The position numbers and the translations under genes were made by a program. The notes below the pieces were generated by a model. The model was not told where the DNA came from. It ran no database searches and saw only the letters and a program-made list of their open reading frames with translations. A DNA stretch of 64,000 bases, taken from assembly GCA_029881035.1 (NCBI GenBank), contig JAOUNI010000003.1, forward strand, positions 1 through 64,000. Direction: 5' to 3'. Below are positions 7,967 to 16,454 of this stretch, in pieces; position 1 is the stretch's first letter; every line of letters begins with the position of its first letter. This DNA comes from Gammaproteobacteria bacterium (lineage in GTDB: Bacteria > Pseudomonadota > Gammaproteobacteria > SZUA-229).

Positions 7967-10409
7967 CGGATTTAGATTGTTTAGAAAATTTCTGACGTTT
8001 ACGATTCATCTCAATCAGTTGTTTTTGTACTCTGCCATTGATTGAGTCATCAGGAAAGATTCCTTTGTCATCAGATTCACCAGCCGTATTTCCAGTCAGT
8101 AATTCCATGACCTGATCAATTCGCTCAACTGCGTAAACGTTAAATTGCCCATTCTTTACCGCTTCAACGACATCTTTACGCAGCATCAGATGTTTGACAT
8201 TGGCTGCTGGAATAATCACACCCTGCTTTCCAGTTAATGTTCGGGCCTGACAGATATCAAAAAATCCTTCTATTTTTTCGTTAACACCACCAATCGCCTG
8301 AACCTGGCCAAGCTGATTAACTGAACCGGTGATGGCAAACGACTGGTCAATGGGTAATTTCGATAAAGCGGAAAGCAGTGCACATAACTCGGCTACTGAT
8401 GCGCTATCACCTTCGACCATGCCATAGGACTGTTCAAAGACCAGGCTGGCGGAAAGTGACAATGGTTGATCCTGGACATAATGATTGGCGAGATATGATG
8501 ACAGGATTAAAACGCCTTTTGAATGTATGGAGCCGCCCAGATCAGATTCTCTTTCTATATCTATCACCTTGCCCGAGCCTAATCTTGCTGTGGCGGTGAT
8601 TCTTGATGGTCGGCCAAAGGCGTAATCACCTAACTGGATGATAGACAGACCATTGACCTGTGCAATTTTTCCGCCCTCTGTTTCGAGCAGATAGTTGCCA
8701 CGTAAAACCTGTTCATGAACACGTTCACGAATTTGATCGAGACGTCGAATACGAGTATCGAGTGCATGTTGAACATCATCTCGGCAAACAACCTGATGCC
8801 CGGATTCGCCAGACCAGTAATCGGCCTCTCTTAGTACATCAATAAGATCGCCTTTATGCAGAGATAATTTTTCTGCATCCTGGGCTTCTCGGGCCGAGTT
8901 CTCAATGACTAATGCAACTGCGCCCTGATCAAAAGGTTTAAATTTTTTTTCTCGCTGTAGTTCTGCAATCATTTGTGAAAAAAGAAGAGTGTTATTGGTG
9001 TTTCGATCAATATCCTCTGAAAAATCAGCAGCTACCTTGAATAATTGATTGAACTCGGGGTCGTATTTTTTAAGCAGATAATATAACCATCGGTCGCCAG
9101 TGATAATGACTTTAATATCGATGGGTATCGGTTCTGGCTCTAATGATATGGTGCTGGAGATACTCAGCATTTTTTCCAGAGACTCTATGCGTACATCATG
9201 AGAACGTAAGGCACGTTTCAAACCCTCCCATGCAAATGGTGATGTCAGTACCCGGCGCGCATCGAAGATAAGAAATCCGCCATTAGCTCGATGCAAAGCA
9301 CCGGCTTTTATTAAGGTGAAATCTGTTAACAGTGTACCAAATTGGGCGAGGTGCTCTATACGGCCCATTAAATTATTATAAGTTGGATTGTCTTCATAGA
9401 TGACGGGTGCACCTTCAGTGGCGCTATTATCAACCAGGACATTAACCTGGAATCGTGAGAACGATGGTTTTTGTTTTTTAATGCCAATCATGGCAAGACT
9501 GGCAGCGGTGTAATCATCGCTTTCCTGATGCCTGAAAGCATCGACGTCTTCGATGATGGCATTCTTGATGTCATCGATATAACTAATGGCTTCAGGCAGG
9601 TCATTATATTTGAGGCGTAATTCATCAATAAACTGCTCGACGGTTAATTGTGAAATTTCGCGATCAAGTACTTTGATTTTGTTTCTTGCCTCACGTGCCC
9701 AGATTGGCAATTTACGTATAGCTGCACTGACATCCTTCTCCATGGCATTAATCTTCTCTTTTATTTCAGTCTGCTCTTTTTCTGATAATTTATCAAAATC
9801 ATCCGGGGTAATAATTTTTCCATCTTTCATGGGGCCGAGCGTATAGCCACCCGGAGTACGTATTAAGGCAATGTTCTCGCTTTCAGATTTTTCAGCTAAT
9901 TTTACAAATGTGGTCTCTTTGGTTGTTTCTAATTCATCGTTGATTTCTTTCACGCGGGCATTATATTCATCAGTCTCGAAAGCTGAAGGAATTGCACTCA
10001 GCAAGTCATCAATAAGATGCTGCATGTCATCACGTAATTTGCAGCCATAACCAGCGGGTAATTTTAAAATTTTTGGTTTATGTGGTGTTTCAAAATTATT
10101 GACGTAACACCAGTCGCTCGGTTTCTGTAAGTCTACGGCTCTGGCTTTTAGCAGCTGATTGACTACAGTTTGTTTGCCCAGTCCAGTTGATCCTGAAACA
10201 AATAAATTATAACCGTCATGGTTAATTCCGGTGCCGAATTTTAACGCACCAATAGCACGATCCTGACCGACAATTTCTCTGGAGTCTTCCAGATCATCGG
10301 TGGTGTTGAAATTCAGTGTGGACAAATCACATGCGTGATAAAGAACTTCGGGGCTTAATGATAAATTATTGTCCTTCATAATTTTCGACCACGTGTACAA
10401 GTGATTCAT
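7941..10409 (-). CDS. LonB-type ATP-dependent protease (AAA ATPase plus Lon peptidase domain)
   Basis: 822 residues, matching the AAA_32/LonB-like family (relatives of E. coli YcbZ) rather than classical LonA. Walker A is GSTGLGKQT at 73-81, with a Walker B-like ANGGFLIFDARR near residue 365. The C-terminal Lon peptidase domain has catalytic Ser669 (EGDSAS) and Lys712 (GGVNEKIEGF), 43 residues apart as in classical Lon. A long helical insertion splits the ATPase. No membrane segment is seen, unlike archaeal LonB. The end is charged (DDDDEQRD). A second Met at codon 11 (10379) could be the start; neither has a strong Shine-Dalgarno. It is first in a unit with usp and divergent from hsp20-deg. 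It probably degrades misfolded proteins; specific substrates are unknown. Confidence 0.9.
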   Translation of the reverse strand: MNHLYTWSKIMKDNNLSLSPEVLYHACDLSTLNFNTTDDLEDSREIVGQDRAIGALKFGTGINHDGYNLFVSGSTGLGKQTVVNQLLKARAVDLQKPSDWCYVNNFETPHKPKILKLPAGYGCKLRDDMQHLIDDLLSAIPSAFETDEYNARVKEINDELETTKETTFVKLAEKSESENIALIRTPGGYTLGPMKDGKIITPDDFDKLSEKEQTEIKEKINAMEKDVSAAIRKLPIWAREARNKIKVLDREISQLTVEQFIDELRLKYNDLPEAISYIDDIKNAIIEDVDAFRHQESDDYTAASLAMIGIKKQKPSFSRFQVNVLVDNSATEGAPVIYEDNPTYNNLMGRIEHLAQFGTLLTDFTLIKAGALHRANGGFLIFDARRVLTSPFAWEGLKRALRSHDVRIESLEKMLSISSTISLEPEPIPIDIKVIITGDRWLYYLLKKYDPEFNQLFKVAADFSEDIDRNTNNTLLFSQMIAELQREKKFKPFDQGAVALVIENSAREAQDAEKLSLHKGDLIDVLREADYWSGESGHQVVCRDDVQHALDTRIRRLDQIRERVHEQVLRGNYLLETEGGKIAQVNGLSIIQLGDYAFGRPSRITATARLGSGKVIDIERESDLGGSIHSKGVLILSSYLANHYVQDQPLSLSASLVFEQSYGMVEGDSASVAELCALLSALSKLPIDQSFAITGSVNQLGQVQAIGGVNEKIEGFFDICQARTLTGKQGVIIPAANVKHLMLRKDVVEAVKNGQFNVYAVERIDQVMELLTGNTAGESDDKGIFPDDSINGRVQKQLIEMNRKRQKFSKQSKSDDDDEQRD

Positions 10410-10534
10410 TCAATTAAAAACTTACATATTAAGTATGCTCCCATTTAACGTAATTAAAAGGGGATATGTTTTTTATTTATTATAAAAAAATCTGGTGTGT
10501 GGTTTTTTTATGAAGTAAGCGCACTAATCTATTC

Positions 10535-10576
10535 AATGTAAAATGATCACCTATAAGTTAAATTTATAATGATCAA
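10535..10576 (-). promoter_or_regulatory. FNR-like class II promoter of the lonB-usp unit
   Basis: Read on the minus strand, TTGATCATTATAAA (10576-10563) matches 9 of the 10 defined FNR consensus bases. A -10-like TACATT occupies 10540-10535, giving a start near 10528 and a box centre exactly at -41.5. The box sits inside the larger inverted repeat 10546-10612. The match and spacing are read from the sequence; function is inferred. Confidence 0.5.
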
Positions 10577-10718
10577 ATGCTTATAGATCTAATTTATAGT
10601 TATATAGGTGATTACCTGACAATCACTTTATCTGCGTTAAAAATTGTTTGGCAGTTCGGAGAAAAATAACTGTGACTAAATACGTTTTTTTTAAATGATT
10701 TATTAATATTGTGTATAT

Positions 10719-10764
10719 ATGATCCAGGTCATAATGCAGGGAATTAGTGGGTATCCAATATACT
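10719..10764 (+). promoter_or_regulatory. Possible FNR-like promoter of hsp20
   Basis: ATGATCCAGGTCAT (10719-10732) is a symmetric 7/10 match to the FNR/ANR consensus. TATACT at 10759-10764 is a good -10. The predicted start (about 10771) would put the box centre near -45.5, about 4 bases from the canonical class II position, so this site is weaker evidence than the other two. Confidence 0.4.
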
Positions 10765-10813
10765 AATAAGGTGGTGTAATTTTTCATTAAATGAGACTAA
10801 AGGAGGATTGATG

Positions 10814-11317
10814 ATGGCTATAGAACACAAAAAAGAGATTTCCAAAACATCTGGCGAAAAAGGCGAACATATGAACGCATTGAGTCGCTTCGATGATTTT
10901 GATCGTATGTTTGATGAGTTCTTTCCAAGAGGCTGGATGCGTCCATTTAGTTTTTCTCGTCCATCATGGAGTCACTTGCCGGCACCGTTTGAAGGTAGAA
11001 CACCCAGTGTCGATGTAGTTGATCGTGATAACGAAATCTTTGTTAAAGCAGAGCTTCCGGGGGTTGATAAAAATGATCTTGAAGTCACCCTGACGGGGAA
11101 TTCAGTCACTATTAAGGGCTCTACCAAGGCAGAAGAAAAAGAGGAAGAAGGTGATTATCATCGCTGTGAGATTTCTCAGGGATCTTTTTTGAGAACTGTT
11201 TCGTTGCCCAGTGAAGTGGATACCGATAAGGCCAAGGCCAGGTTTAAACATGGCGTTTTAAAATTAACCATTCCCAAAGTTAAAAAATCGACGCATAAGA
11301 CCGTTAAAGTGGAATAA
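10814..11317 (+). CDS. Hsp20 small heat-shock protein (alpha-crystallin domain)
   Basis: 167 residues from ATG 10814, chosen because AGGAGG (10801-10806) is then 7 bases away; ATG 10811 is also possible. The N-terminal arm is rich in Phe/Arg/Trp (FDRMFDEFFPRGWMRPF). The alpha-crystallin domain runs from about TPSVDVVDRDNEIFVKAELP to GVLKLTIPK, with the family AxFxxGVLxLxIPK motif (ARFKHGVLKLTIPK). It is an ATP-independent holdase that keeps unfolding proteins ready for DnaK/DnaJ. It is the first gene downstream of the divergent control region, and the Deg protease follows after a terminator-like hairpin. Confidence 0.95.
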   Translation: MAIEHKKEISKTSGEKGEHMNALSRFDDFDRMFDEFFPRGWMRPFSFSRPSWSHLPAPFEGRTPSVDVVDRDNEIFVKAELPGVDKNDLEVTLTGNSVTIKGSTKAEEKEEEGDYHRCEISQGSFLRTVSLPSEVDTDKAKARFKHGVLKLTIPKVKKSTHKTVKVE

Positions 11318-11324
11318 CTGAGAG

Positions 11325-11356
11325 CACTACTTCTGTTTTTACAGGAGTAGTGTTTT
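11325..11356 (+). terminator. Intrinsic terminator/attenuator between hsp20 and the Deg protease
   Basis: A 12-bp stem, CACTACTTCTGT (11325-11336) with ACAGGAGTAGTG (11341-11352), has one T-G pair, a TTTT loop and a TTTT tail. No promoter is evident between it and the Deg gene 57 bases later, so it may act as a partial terminator that keeps Deg lower than Hsp20. Confidence 0.75.
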
Positions 11357-11412
11357 GTTGTCGATGTGATTGTTCCTGCTTAATGAGGCAAGGTTAACAT
11401 AGGAGGAGAAAG

Positions 11413-12861
11413 GTGGTGGGTTGGCAGTTATTCCGCATACTTTCATTGGCCATTATTGTCAGTTTTTTTGCTCATGCACAGGATAGTGGCATTGAGGGAC
11501 TTCGACAAAGTGGCAAGGCTTTTTCTTCGGTAGCTAAACTGGTTTCGCCCTCGGTTGTTTTTATCCAGGTCGAAGCTAGTACGAGTGTTCATCATCCGGG
11601 TTCTTTCCCTTTTCCTTTCGATGACGACTTTTTTAAGCGTTTTTTTGGCGATTCTTTCCCCGGACTGCCGCCACGTAACGAATCCCCTCCGGATCAGTAT
11701 CATACACAAAGTCAGGGATCTGGATTTGTGTTCAGAGTGAAAGACGGTCTGTTAAATGATAAGACCTATATCATGACTAATAACCATGTTGTCGAGGGTG
11801 CAGATAAAGTCAGTGTTAAATTCAAGGATGGTTATCAATATGAGGCTGAAATTACCGGACGTGATCCGCAATCTGATATTGCTGTTATAGAAATCGATAC
11901 AGATAAAAGACAGGCATTGCAACTGGGTGACTCGTCAAAACTGGATGTAGGTGAATGGGTAATTGCTATCGGCAATCCTTTTGGGCTGAGTCATACGCTC
12001 ACCGTCGGCGTGGTAAGTGCTACTGGTCGCACCAGTGTGGGTATTAATGACTACGAAGATTTCATCCAGACCGATGCCGCTATTAATCCGGGTAATTCAG
12101 GTGGGCCACTGGTCAATCTGGATGGTGAAGTGGTCGGTATGAATACGGCTATTTTTACCCGTACGGGTGGTTACATGGGCATAGGTTTTGCTATTCCGAT
12201 TAATATGGCAAAAGAAATTGCTAATCAACTTATCGATAAAGGCGAAGTTTCGCGCGGCTATCTGGGTATCTCCATCCAGACGCTAACGGCAGAACTGGCG
12301 AAGGCTTTCGGCATTGAGCAGAACCAGGGGATTCTTATTGCCGAGGTCATCGAGGATTCAGCAGCGGCCAAAGCTGGTTTGTTACAGGGCGATGTCATTA
12401 TCTCTTTTCGTGATAAACCTGTTACAGATGTAGGCACATTCCGTAATCAGATTTCGATGACACCGCCTGGCCAACGTGAGAAGCTGACCGTACTTCGTGA
12501 TGGTAAGCAGCGTGATTTTGTGGTTACCATTGGCACACGCTCTGATGAAATCGTCATCGCTAAAGAACCGACTCAGAGCGCCAGTCAACTCGGCCTCACG
12601 GTGCAAACATTGACCGCCGATCTGGCAAAACAATTTAATGCCAAGGCCGGTGAAGGCGTTGTCGTGACCGAAGTTAAACGTGGCTCAGTGGCAGCGCTCG
12701 CGGGTATTAATACAGGTACTATCATTTTGCAGATTAATCGCAAGCCAGTTAAAACTGCAAATGAATTTAGCCGTGAAATCAATAAAGCAGATAAAGATAA
12801 AGGTGTGCTGTTGCTGATTCGTTCCGGGGACATGCAACGCTATGTATTGCTGAGCTGGTAA
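11413..12861 (+). CDS. degP: Deg/HtrA periplasmic serine protease with two PDZ domains
   Basis: 482 residues; whether it is nearer DegP or DegQ cannot be settled by eye. GTG start 11413 is 6 bases after AGGAGG. A signal peptide (LFRILSLAIIVSFFAHA) sends it to the periplasm. The trypsin-like domain has His125 (TNNHVV), Asp155 (SDIAVIE) and Ser229 (GNSGGP). PDZ1 begins near residue 275 (GYLGISIQ) and PDZ2 near 393 (LGLTVQTL). It degrades or refolds damaged envelope proteins. It extends the cytoplasmic chaperone island to the envelope and probably shares the hsp20 promoter by read-through of the hairpin at 11325. Confidence 0.93.
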   Translation: MVGWQLFRILSLAIIVSFFAHAQDSGIEGLRQSGKAFSSVAKLVSPSVVFIQVEASTSVHHPGSFPFPFDDDFFKRFFGDSFPGLPPRNESPPDQYHTQSQGSGFVFRVKDGLLNDKTYIMTNNHVVEGADKVSVKFKDGYQYEAEITGRDPQSDIAVIEIDTDKRQALQLGDSSKLDVGEWVIAIGNPFGLSHTLTVGVVSATGRTSVGINDYEDFIQTDAAINPGNSGGPLVNLDGEVVGMNTAIFTRTGGYMGIGFAIPINMAKEIANQLIDKGEVSRGYLGISIQTLTAELAKAFGIEQNQGILIAEVIEDSAAAKAGLLQGDVIISFRDKPVTDVGTFRNQISMTPPGQREKLTVLRDGKQRDFVVTIGTRSDEIVIAKEPTQSASQLGLTVQTLTADLAKQFNAKAGEGVVVTEVKRGSVAALAGINTGTIILQINRKPVKTANEFSREINKADKDKGVLLLIRSGDMQRYVLLSW

Positions 12862-12874
12862 ACGGTTTTGTCTG

Positions 12875-13297
12875 TTAACTTAATTTTTTTAAACACTCAA
12901 AATAGGCCATTTCATCAGGCATAACGTTATTCCTCTGTGCCAGCCATAAAGCCTCTCCTAGACATTCCATCATGGCGTGCTCGGCTTCATGCGCTGAACC
13001 CTGTTTCATAATGATGGCCTGATAAAGTGCCTTTATGCCAGTTGGACGGTCGGTACTGATCTGTTCGTGCAGGGCGATGTGCATGCTCATGTGCAGGAAG
13101 GGGTTTGTTTCACCGTGTTCAGGTGTGTAGTCTTTATTGAGTGCGGCTTGATTTTCTAACAGTGCATGATATTCGGGATGCAACTCAATAGTGTGGGCGA
13201 TAATTTGCTGCATGGCATCCATTGGCGTTTTTTCCCGGTGTGCTTTCCAGCAGTCGAAAAAAACTTTACGCATTTGATCTCTGTTCTGGTTAAACAT
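12875..13297 (-). CDS. DUF1841 family protein
   Basis: 140 residues with no membrane segment or signal peptide. It starts MFNQNRDQMRKVFFDCW and has the conserved NPFLHMSMHIALHEQ with several histidines, typical of DUF1841, which is widespread in beta- and gammaproteobacteria and commonly found next to nth. Function is unknown; the clustered His/Glu residues look like a metal-binding helix pair, which is my inference. It overlaps the nth stop by one base and is the last gene of the rnf-nth unit. It ends 13 bases from the convergent Deg gene. Confidence 0.88.
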   Translation of the reverse strand: MFNQNRDQMRKVFFDCWKAHREKTPMDAMQQIIAHTIELHPEYHALLENQAALNKDYTPEHGETNPFLHMSMHIALHEQISTDRPTGIKALYQAIIMKQGSAHEAEHAMMECLGEALWLAQRNNVMPDEMAYFECLKKLS

Positions 13298-13929
13298 TAT
13301 TCGGCTTTATCCTTGTATTCACAGAGGTCTTCGATTACGCAGGAACCACAGCGGGGTTTACGTGCGACACAGGTATATCGTCCATGCAGAATAAGCCAGT
13401 GATGTGCATCTTTGATAAATTCTTTGGGGACAAATTTCATTAATTTTTTTTCAACCTCGAGTACGTTTTTTCCGGGTGCTATTTTAGTACGATTGGCAAC
13501 GCGGAAGATGTGGGTATCGACGGCAATGGTATGATGACCAAAGGCGGTGTTGCGTACCACGTTGGCCGTTTTTCTGCCGACACCGGGCAGGGCTTCAAGT
13601 TGTTGTTGCTGGTGCGGTACTTCACTGTTGTATTCATTCTGCAAAATTTTACAGGTTTTAATGATATTTGCCGCTTTGGTGTTGAACAGGCCAATGGTAC
13701 GGATGTATTTTTTCAGGCCGTTTTCACCGAGCTGGTAAATCGCTGCTGGTGTATTGGCGACCGGGAACAATTTTTTGGTGGCTTTGTTGACACTGACATC
13801 GGTCGCCTGTGCGGAAAGAATCACGGCAATCAGCAATTCAAAAGGATTCGAATAATTGAGTTCGGTGGTTGGGTCAGGATTGTTGTTTTTGAGGCGTGAG
13901 AAAATCTCAAAGCGTTTCTGGGCATTCAT
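13297..13929 (-). CDS. nth: Endonuclease III, DNA glycosylase/AP lyase
   Basis: 210 residues, the normal length. The helix-hairpin-helix motif LPGVGRKTANVV contains the catalytic Lys (K in GRKT), and VDTHIFRV contains the catalytic Asp. The C-terminal 4Fe-4S loop has C-x6-C-x2-C-x5-C (CVARKPRCGSC..C). The enzyme removes oxidised pyrimidines and cleaves at abasic sites. It sits 11 bases after rnfE, the conserved rnf/rsx-nth arrangement. Confidence 0.97.
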   Translation of the reverse strand: MNAQKRFEIFSRLKNNNPDPTTELNYSNPFELLIAVILSAQATDVSVNKATKKLFPVANTPAAIYQLGENGLKKYIRTIGLFNTKAANIIKTCKILQNEYNSEVPHQQQQLEALPGVGRKTANVVRNTAFGHHTIAVDTHIFRVANRTKIAPGKNVLEVEKKLMKFVPKEFIKDAHHWLILHGRYTCVARKPRCGSCVIEDLCEYKDKAE

Positions 13930-13940
13930 TCGCTATGGGT

Positions 13941-14633
13941 TTACTGTACCGCAACTTCAGCCGGTTTTACCGGTGGACTGACTCTGATAGTCTGTTTGCT
14001 TTTATGTTTTTCGATACTGTTTTTGATGGCGATTAACAGTCCCAGTCCGATGAATGCACCGGGTGGCAGAATGGCGAGCAGGAAGCCAGGGTAATCTTTA
14101 ATCAGGGTGAATTCCAGACCTTCGGCGGCGGAACCGAACATTAAGTGAGCGTTAGCAAACAGCGTGCCCTGGCCAATCAATTCACGCAGACCTCCTAGTA
14201 GTACCAGCACCAGCAAGAAACCTAAACCCATCATAAAACCATCAAGGGCAGAATCGAGTACTGAGTTTCTGGAAGCAAAAGCTTCTGCGCGGGCAATGAT
14301 GGAACAGTTGGTGACGATCAGCGGAATAAAAATACCCAGCACCAGAAACAGTTCATGGAACCATGCGTTCATTGCCAGTTCTATCGCGGTGACAATGGAA
14401 GCGATAATTAATACAAAAATAGGGATGCGAACTTCAGGGCGTGTCCAGTGGCGGATGATGGAAACAAAACTATTGGACAATACCAGTGTCATTAACGTCG
14501 CGAGGCCGAGACCCAGACCATTGATCAGGCTTGAGGTGACCGCCAGCAGAGGACACAGGCCCAGCAGTTGCACCAGTGCGACATTGTTGGTCCACAGACC
14601 GTTTTTAACGATTGTTTGCTGTTCGCTTGTCAT
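13941..14633 (-). CDS. rnfE: Rnf/Rsx electron-transport complex subunit E
   Basis: 230 residues with six predicted membrane helices. The [13 protein letters not shown] and [13 protein letters not shown] motifs, each with a conserved Cys, are shared with RnfA; in Rnf structures these paired half-membrane cysteines hold a [2Fe-2S] cluster at the RnfA/RnfE interface. The C-terminal tail is cytoplasmic and lysine-rich. It lies 2 bases from rnfG. The complex couples ferredoxin/NADH electron transfer to an ion gradient. Confidence 0.96.
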   Translation of the reverse strand: MTSEQQTIVKNGLWTNNVALVQLLGLCPLLAVTSSLINGLGLGLATLMTLVLSNSFVSIIRHWTRPEVRIPIFVLIIASIVTAIELAMNAWFHELFLVLGIFIPLIVTNCSIIARAEAFASRNSVLDSALDGFMMGLGFLLVLVLLGGLRELIGQGTLFANAHLMFGSAAEGLEFTLIKDYPGFLLAILPPGAFIGLGLLIAIKNSIEKHKSKQTIRVSPPVKPAEVAVQ

Positions 14634-14635
14634 GT

Positions 14636-15331
14636 TTATTCAGACCTCTGCCCTTCAGTGTCAGAACCTGGGTTTATGTCGCTGTGTTGTTCGTAATTCT
14701 CTTTGTTTTTGTCGTCATCAGGCAATAAAATCTTTTTGTTAGCTTTGAAGTATATCAAAGCTGCGTGCACGGCTTTCACCACTGCGCGTGGTGTTATGGT
14801 AGCGCCGGTGAATTGATCGAACTCTCCACCATCGCGCTTTACTTTCCACTGTTTATCGGTCAGTTTATCGAGTGATTTACCGGTAAAACTCAGGATCCAG
14901 TCAGAACGTTTGGCTTCGATGGCATCACCCAGACCGGGTGTTTCGCGGTGTTTAACAACACGTACTCCGGCGAGATTGCCATCATGGTAAATACCGACAA
15001 GCAGGTGAATTGAGCCGTTGTAACCATTGGGGGCGATGGCTGAGAATACCACAGCAACATTTTTACCCTGTTTTTTTGCGCGATAGGCAATAGAGGTTTC
15101 AGTGGTACCCAGATTTTGATCAGCAGCCAATTCAAGGGTGCTGGCAAGTAGATCGTTATCGTAACTGGATGCCGGTACAATGTGGTTGAGTTCTCTGAGC
15201 AGAGTTAATTCTTCATTTTTTTTGATGGTGTCGTATGTGCGGTCATAAATAAAGCCGACCAGTGCTGCACCGATAACGGCAAACAGCATCAGTAATAAAG
15301 CAGTAGTGGCGACCTGTTTATGAATATTCAT
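14636..15331 (-). CDS. rnfG: Rnf/Rsx electron-transport complex subunit G (FMN-binding)
   Basis: 231 residues. One N-terminal membrane helix ([20 protein letters not shown]) anchors a periplasmic FMN-binding domain. [10 protein letters not shown] holds the threonine that carries covalent FMN in the S/T-G-A-T-x-x-T motif. The C-terminus is charged and non-conserved. It overlaps the rnfD stop by one base and is tightly linked to rnfE. Confidence 0.95.
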   Translation of the reverse strand: MNIHKQVATTALLLMLFAVIGAALVGFIYDRTYDTIKKNEELTLLRELNHIVPASSYDNDLLASTLELAADQNLGTTETSIAYRAKKQGKNVAVVFSAIAPNGYNGSIHLLVGIYHDGNLAGVRVVKHRETPGLGDAIEAKRSDWILSFTGKSLDKLTDKQWKVKRDGGEFDQFTGATITPRAVVKAVHAALIYFKANKKILLPDDDKNKENYEQHSDINPGSDTEGQRSE

Positions 15332-16380
15332 TATTCAGTATCTGCCTTACCGTAAGTTTTTGGTTGCGTGTAATAGTCGAGTAGTGGTACAGCCATATTC
15401 ATCAGTATGATGGCAAAGGCGATGCCATCGGGGTAGCCTCCCCAGGTTCTAATGGTATAAACCAGTACGCCAATACCAGCACCATAAATCCACCGGCCTC
15501 GGGGTGTGGTGCTGGCTGAAACGGGATCGGTGGCGATAAAAAAAGCGCATAACATAGTACCACCGCTGAACAGATGAAATAAGGCGGAGGGATAGGTGGC
15601 GTAATCACTGACCGAAAAAAAGTTAGAAATAAGCAACAGTGACAGTAGGAAAGAAACCGGGATGCGCCAGTCGATGACTTTCATTTTGATCATCCACAGG
15701 CCACCGAGTAGAAATAACAGGTTAATCCATTGCCAGCCTTTACCGCTGATGTTACTGAATAGAGTACCGTATACTTTATGGTGACGTGTACTGGTGATGT
15801 CATTTTCAAGACCAATCTGAGTTTTCAGTGTGTCCATGGGCGTGGCCATGGTGATACTGTCGATGCTACTTTGATCCGGTAAAGCACCGTAAAAAATAAC
15901 ACTGAAGGTATCACTGAAACTGAGCCAGTGATCGACAGCGCCGAGTGGTGCTGTCCAGTAAGTCATTTCACGTGGAAACGAAATCATGACCACGATATAA
16001 CCGACCATAGCCGGGTTAAACAGGTTGAAGCCAAGGCCGCCATAAAGTTGTTTGGCAATGACAATCGCAAAAATTGAAGCAATCACGGTCAGCCACCAGG
16101 GTACCAATGGTGGTAATGCCAGTGCTAACAGGCAGGCAGTGATGAGTGCGCTGCCATCTTTAAGTGAGACTTTGATGGGACGGTTTCTGAGTTTGAGTAC
16201 CAGTGCTTCGCTGAACAGGCAGATGATTGCGGTAATGGCCAGGTTGATTAATACGCCCCAGCCAAAGAAATAGATGGCTGCTAATGTGCCTGGAATTAGC
16301 GCGTACAACACCTGATACATGATTGTGTGCACACTCGCCTGTGCACTAATAAAAGGAGAGCTGGCTTTACGAAATAACAT
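15331..16380 (-). CDS. rnfD: Rnf/Rsx electron-transport complex subunit D (FMN-binding)
   Basis: 349 residues with about nine or ten membrane helices. The periplasmic segment SITMATPMDTLKTQ corresponds to the covalent-FMN loop. Conserved features include GGLGFNLFNPAMVGY near residue 115 and FFIATDPVSASTTPRGRWIYG near the C-terminus. The protein passes electrons across the membrane and is related to NqrB. There is a 74-base gap to rnfC, the largest in the operon, and a one-base overlap with rnfG. Confidence 0.96.
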   Translation of the reverse strand: MLFRKASSPFISAQASVHTIMYQVLYALIPGTLAAIYFFGWGVLINLAITAIICLFSEALVLKLRNRPIKVSLKDGSALITACLLALALPPLVPWWLTVIASIFAIVIAKQLYGGLGFNLFNPAMVGYIVVMISFPREMTYWTAPLGAVDHWLSFSDTFSVIFYGALPDQSSIDSITMATPMDTLKTQIGLENDITSTRHHKVYGTLFSNISGKGWQWINLLFLLGGLWMIKMKVIDWRIPVSFLLSLLLISNFFSVSDYATYPSALFHLFSGGTMLCAFFIATDPVSASTTPRGRWIYGAGIGVLVYTIRTWGGYPDGIAFAIILMNMAVPLLDYYTQPKTYGKADTE

Positions 16381-16454
16381 TTTGTTTTATTCCTGCGTCA
16401 TCGACTTTTAAAAAAACAAAAAACCGACTCAGTAATGATTTTTCTGAGTGTGGA

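Larger units (their letters stand above)
10410..10813. other. 400-base AT-rich divergent control region between lonB-type gene and hsp20
   Basis: No gene fits here. The region holds two FNR-like boxes (10563-10576 toward lonB, 10719-10732 toward hsp20). It also has an inverted repeat ATCACCTATA (10546-10555) / TATAGGTGAT (10603-10612), and a second palindrome GTGATT (10608-10613) / AATCAC (10621-10626) that shares one arm with the first. No sigma32-type CTTGAA/CCCCAT pair was found on either strand. Confidence 0.6.

Noticed and set aside
3682..12861. Transmissible locus of protein quality control / heat-resistance island
   Set aside because: Hsp20, Deg and DnaJ occur in such islands, but the hallmark clpK, ftsH, yfdX, hdeD, trx and kefB genes are missing, no mobility gene or att repeat is seen, and the neighbours are ordinary chromosomal genes.
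16429..16451. Short ACTCAG/CTGAGT stem in the rnfC-rnfD gap as a terminator
   Set aside because: Only 6 bp with a long loop, and the operon clearly continues through it.
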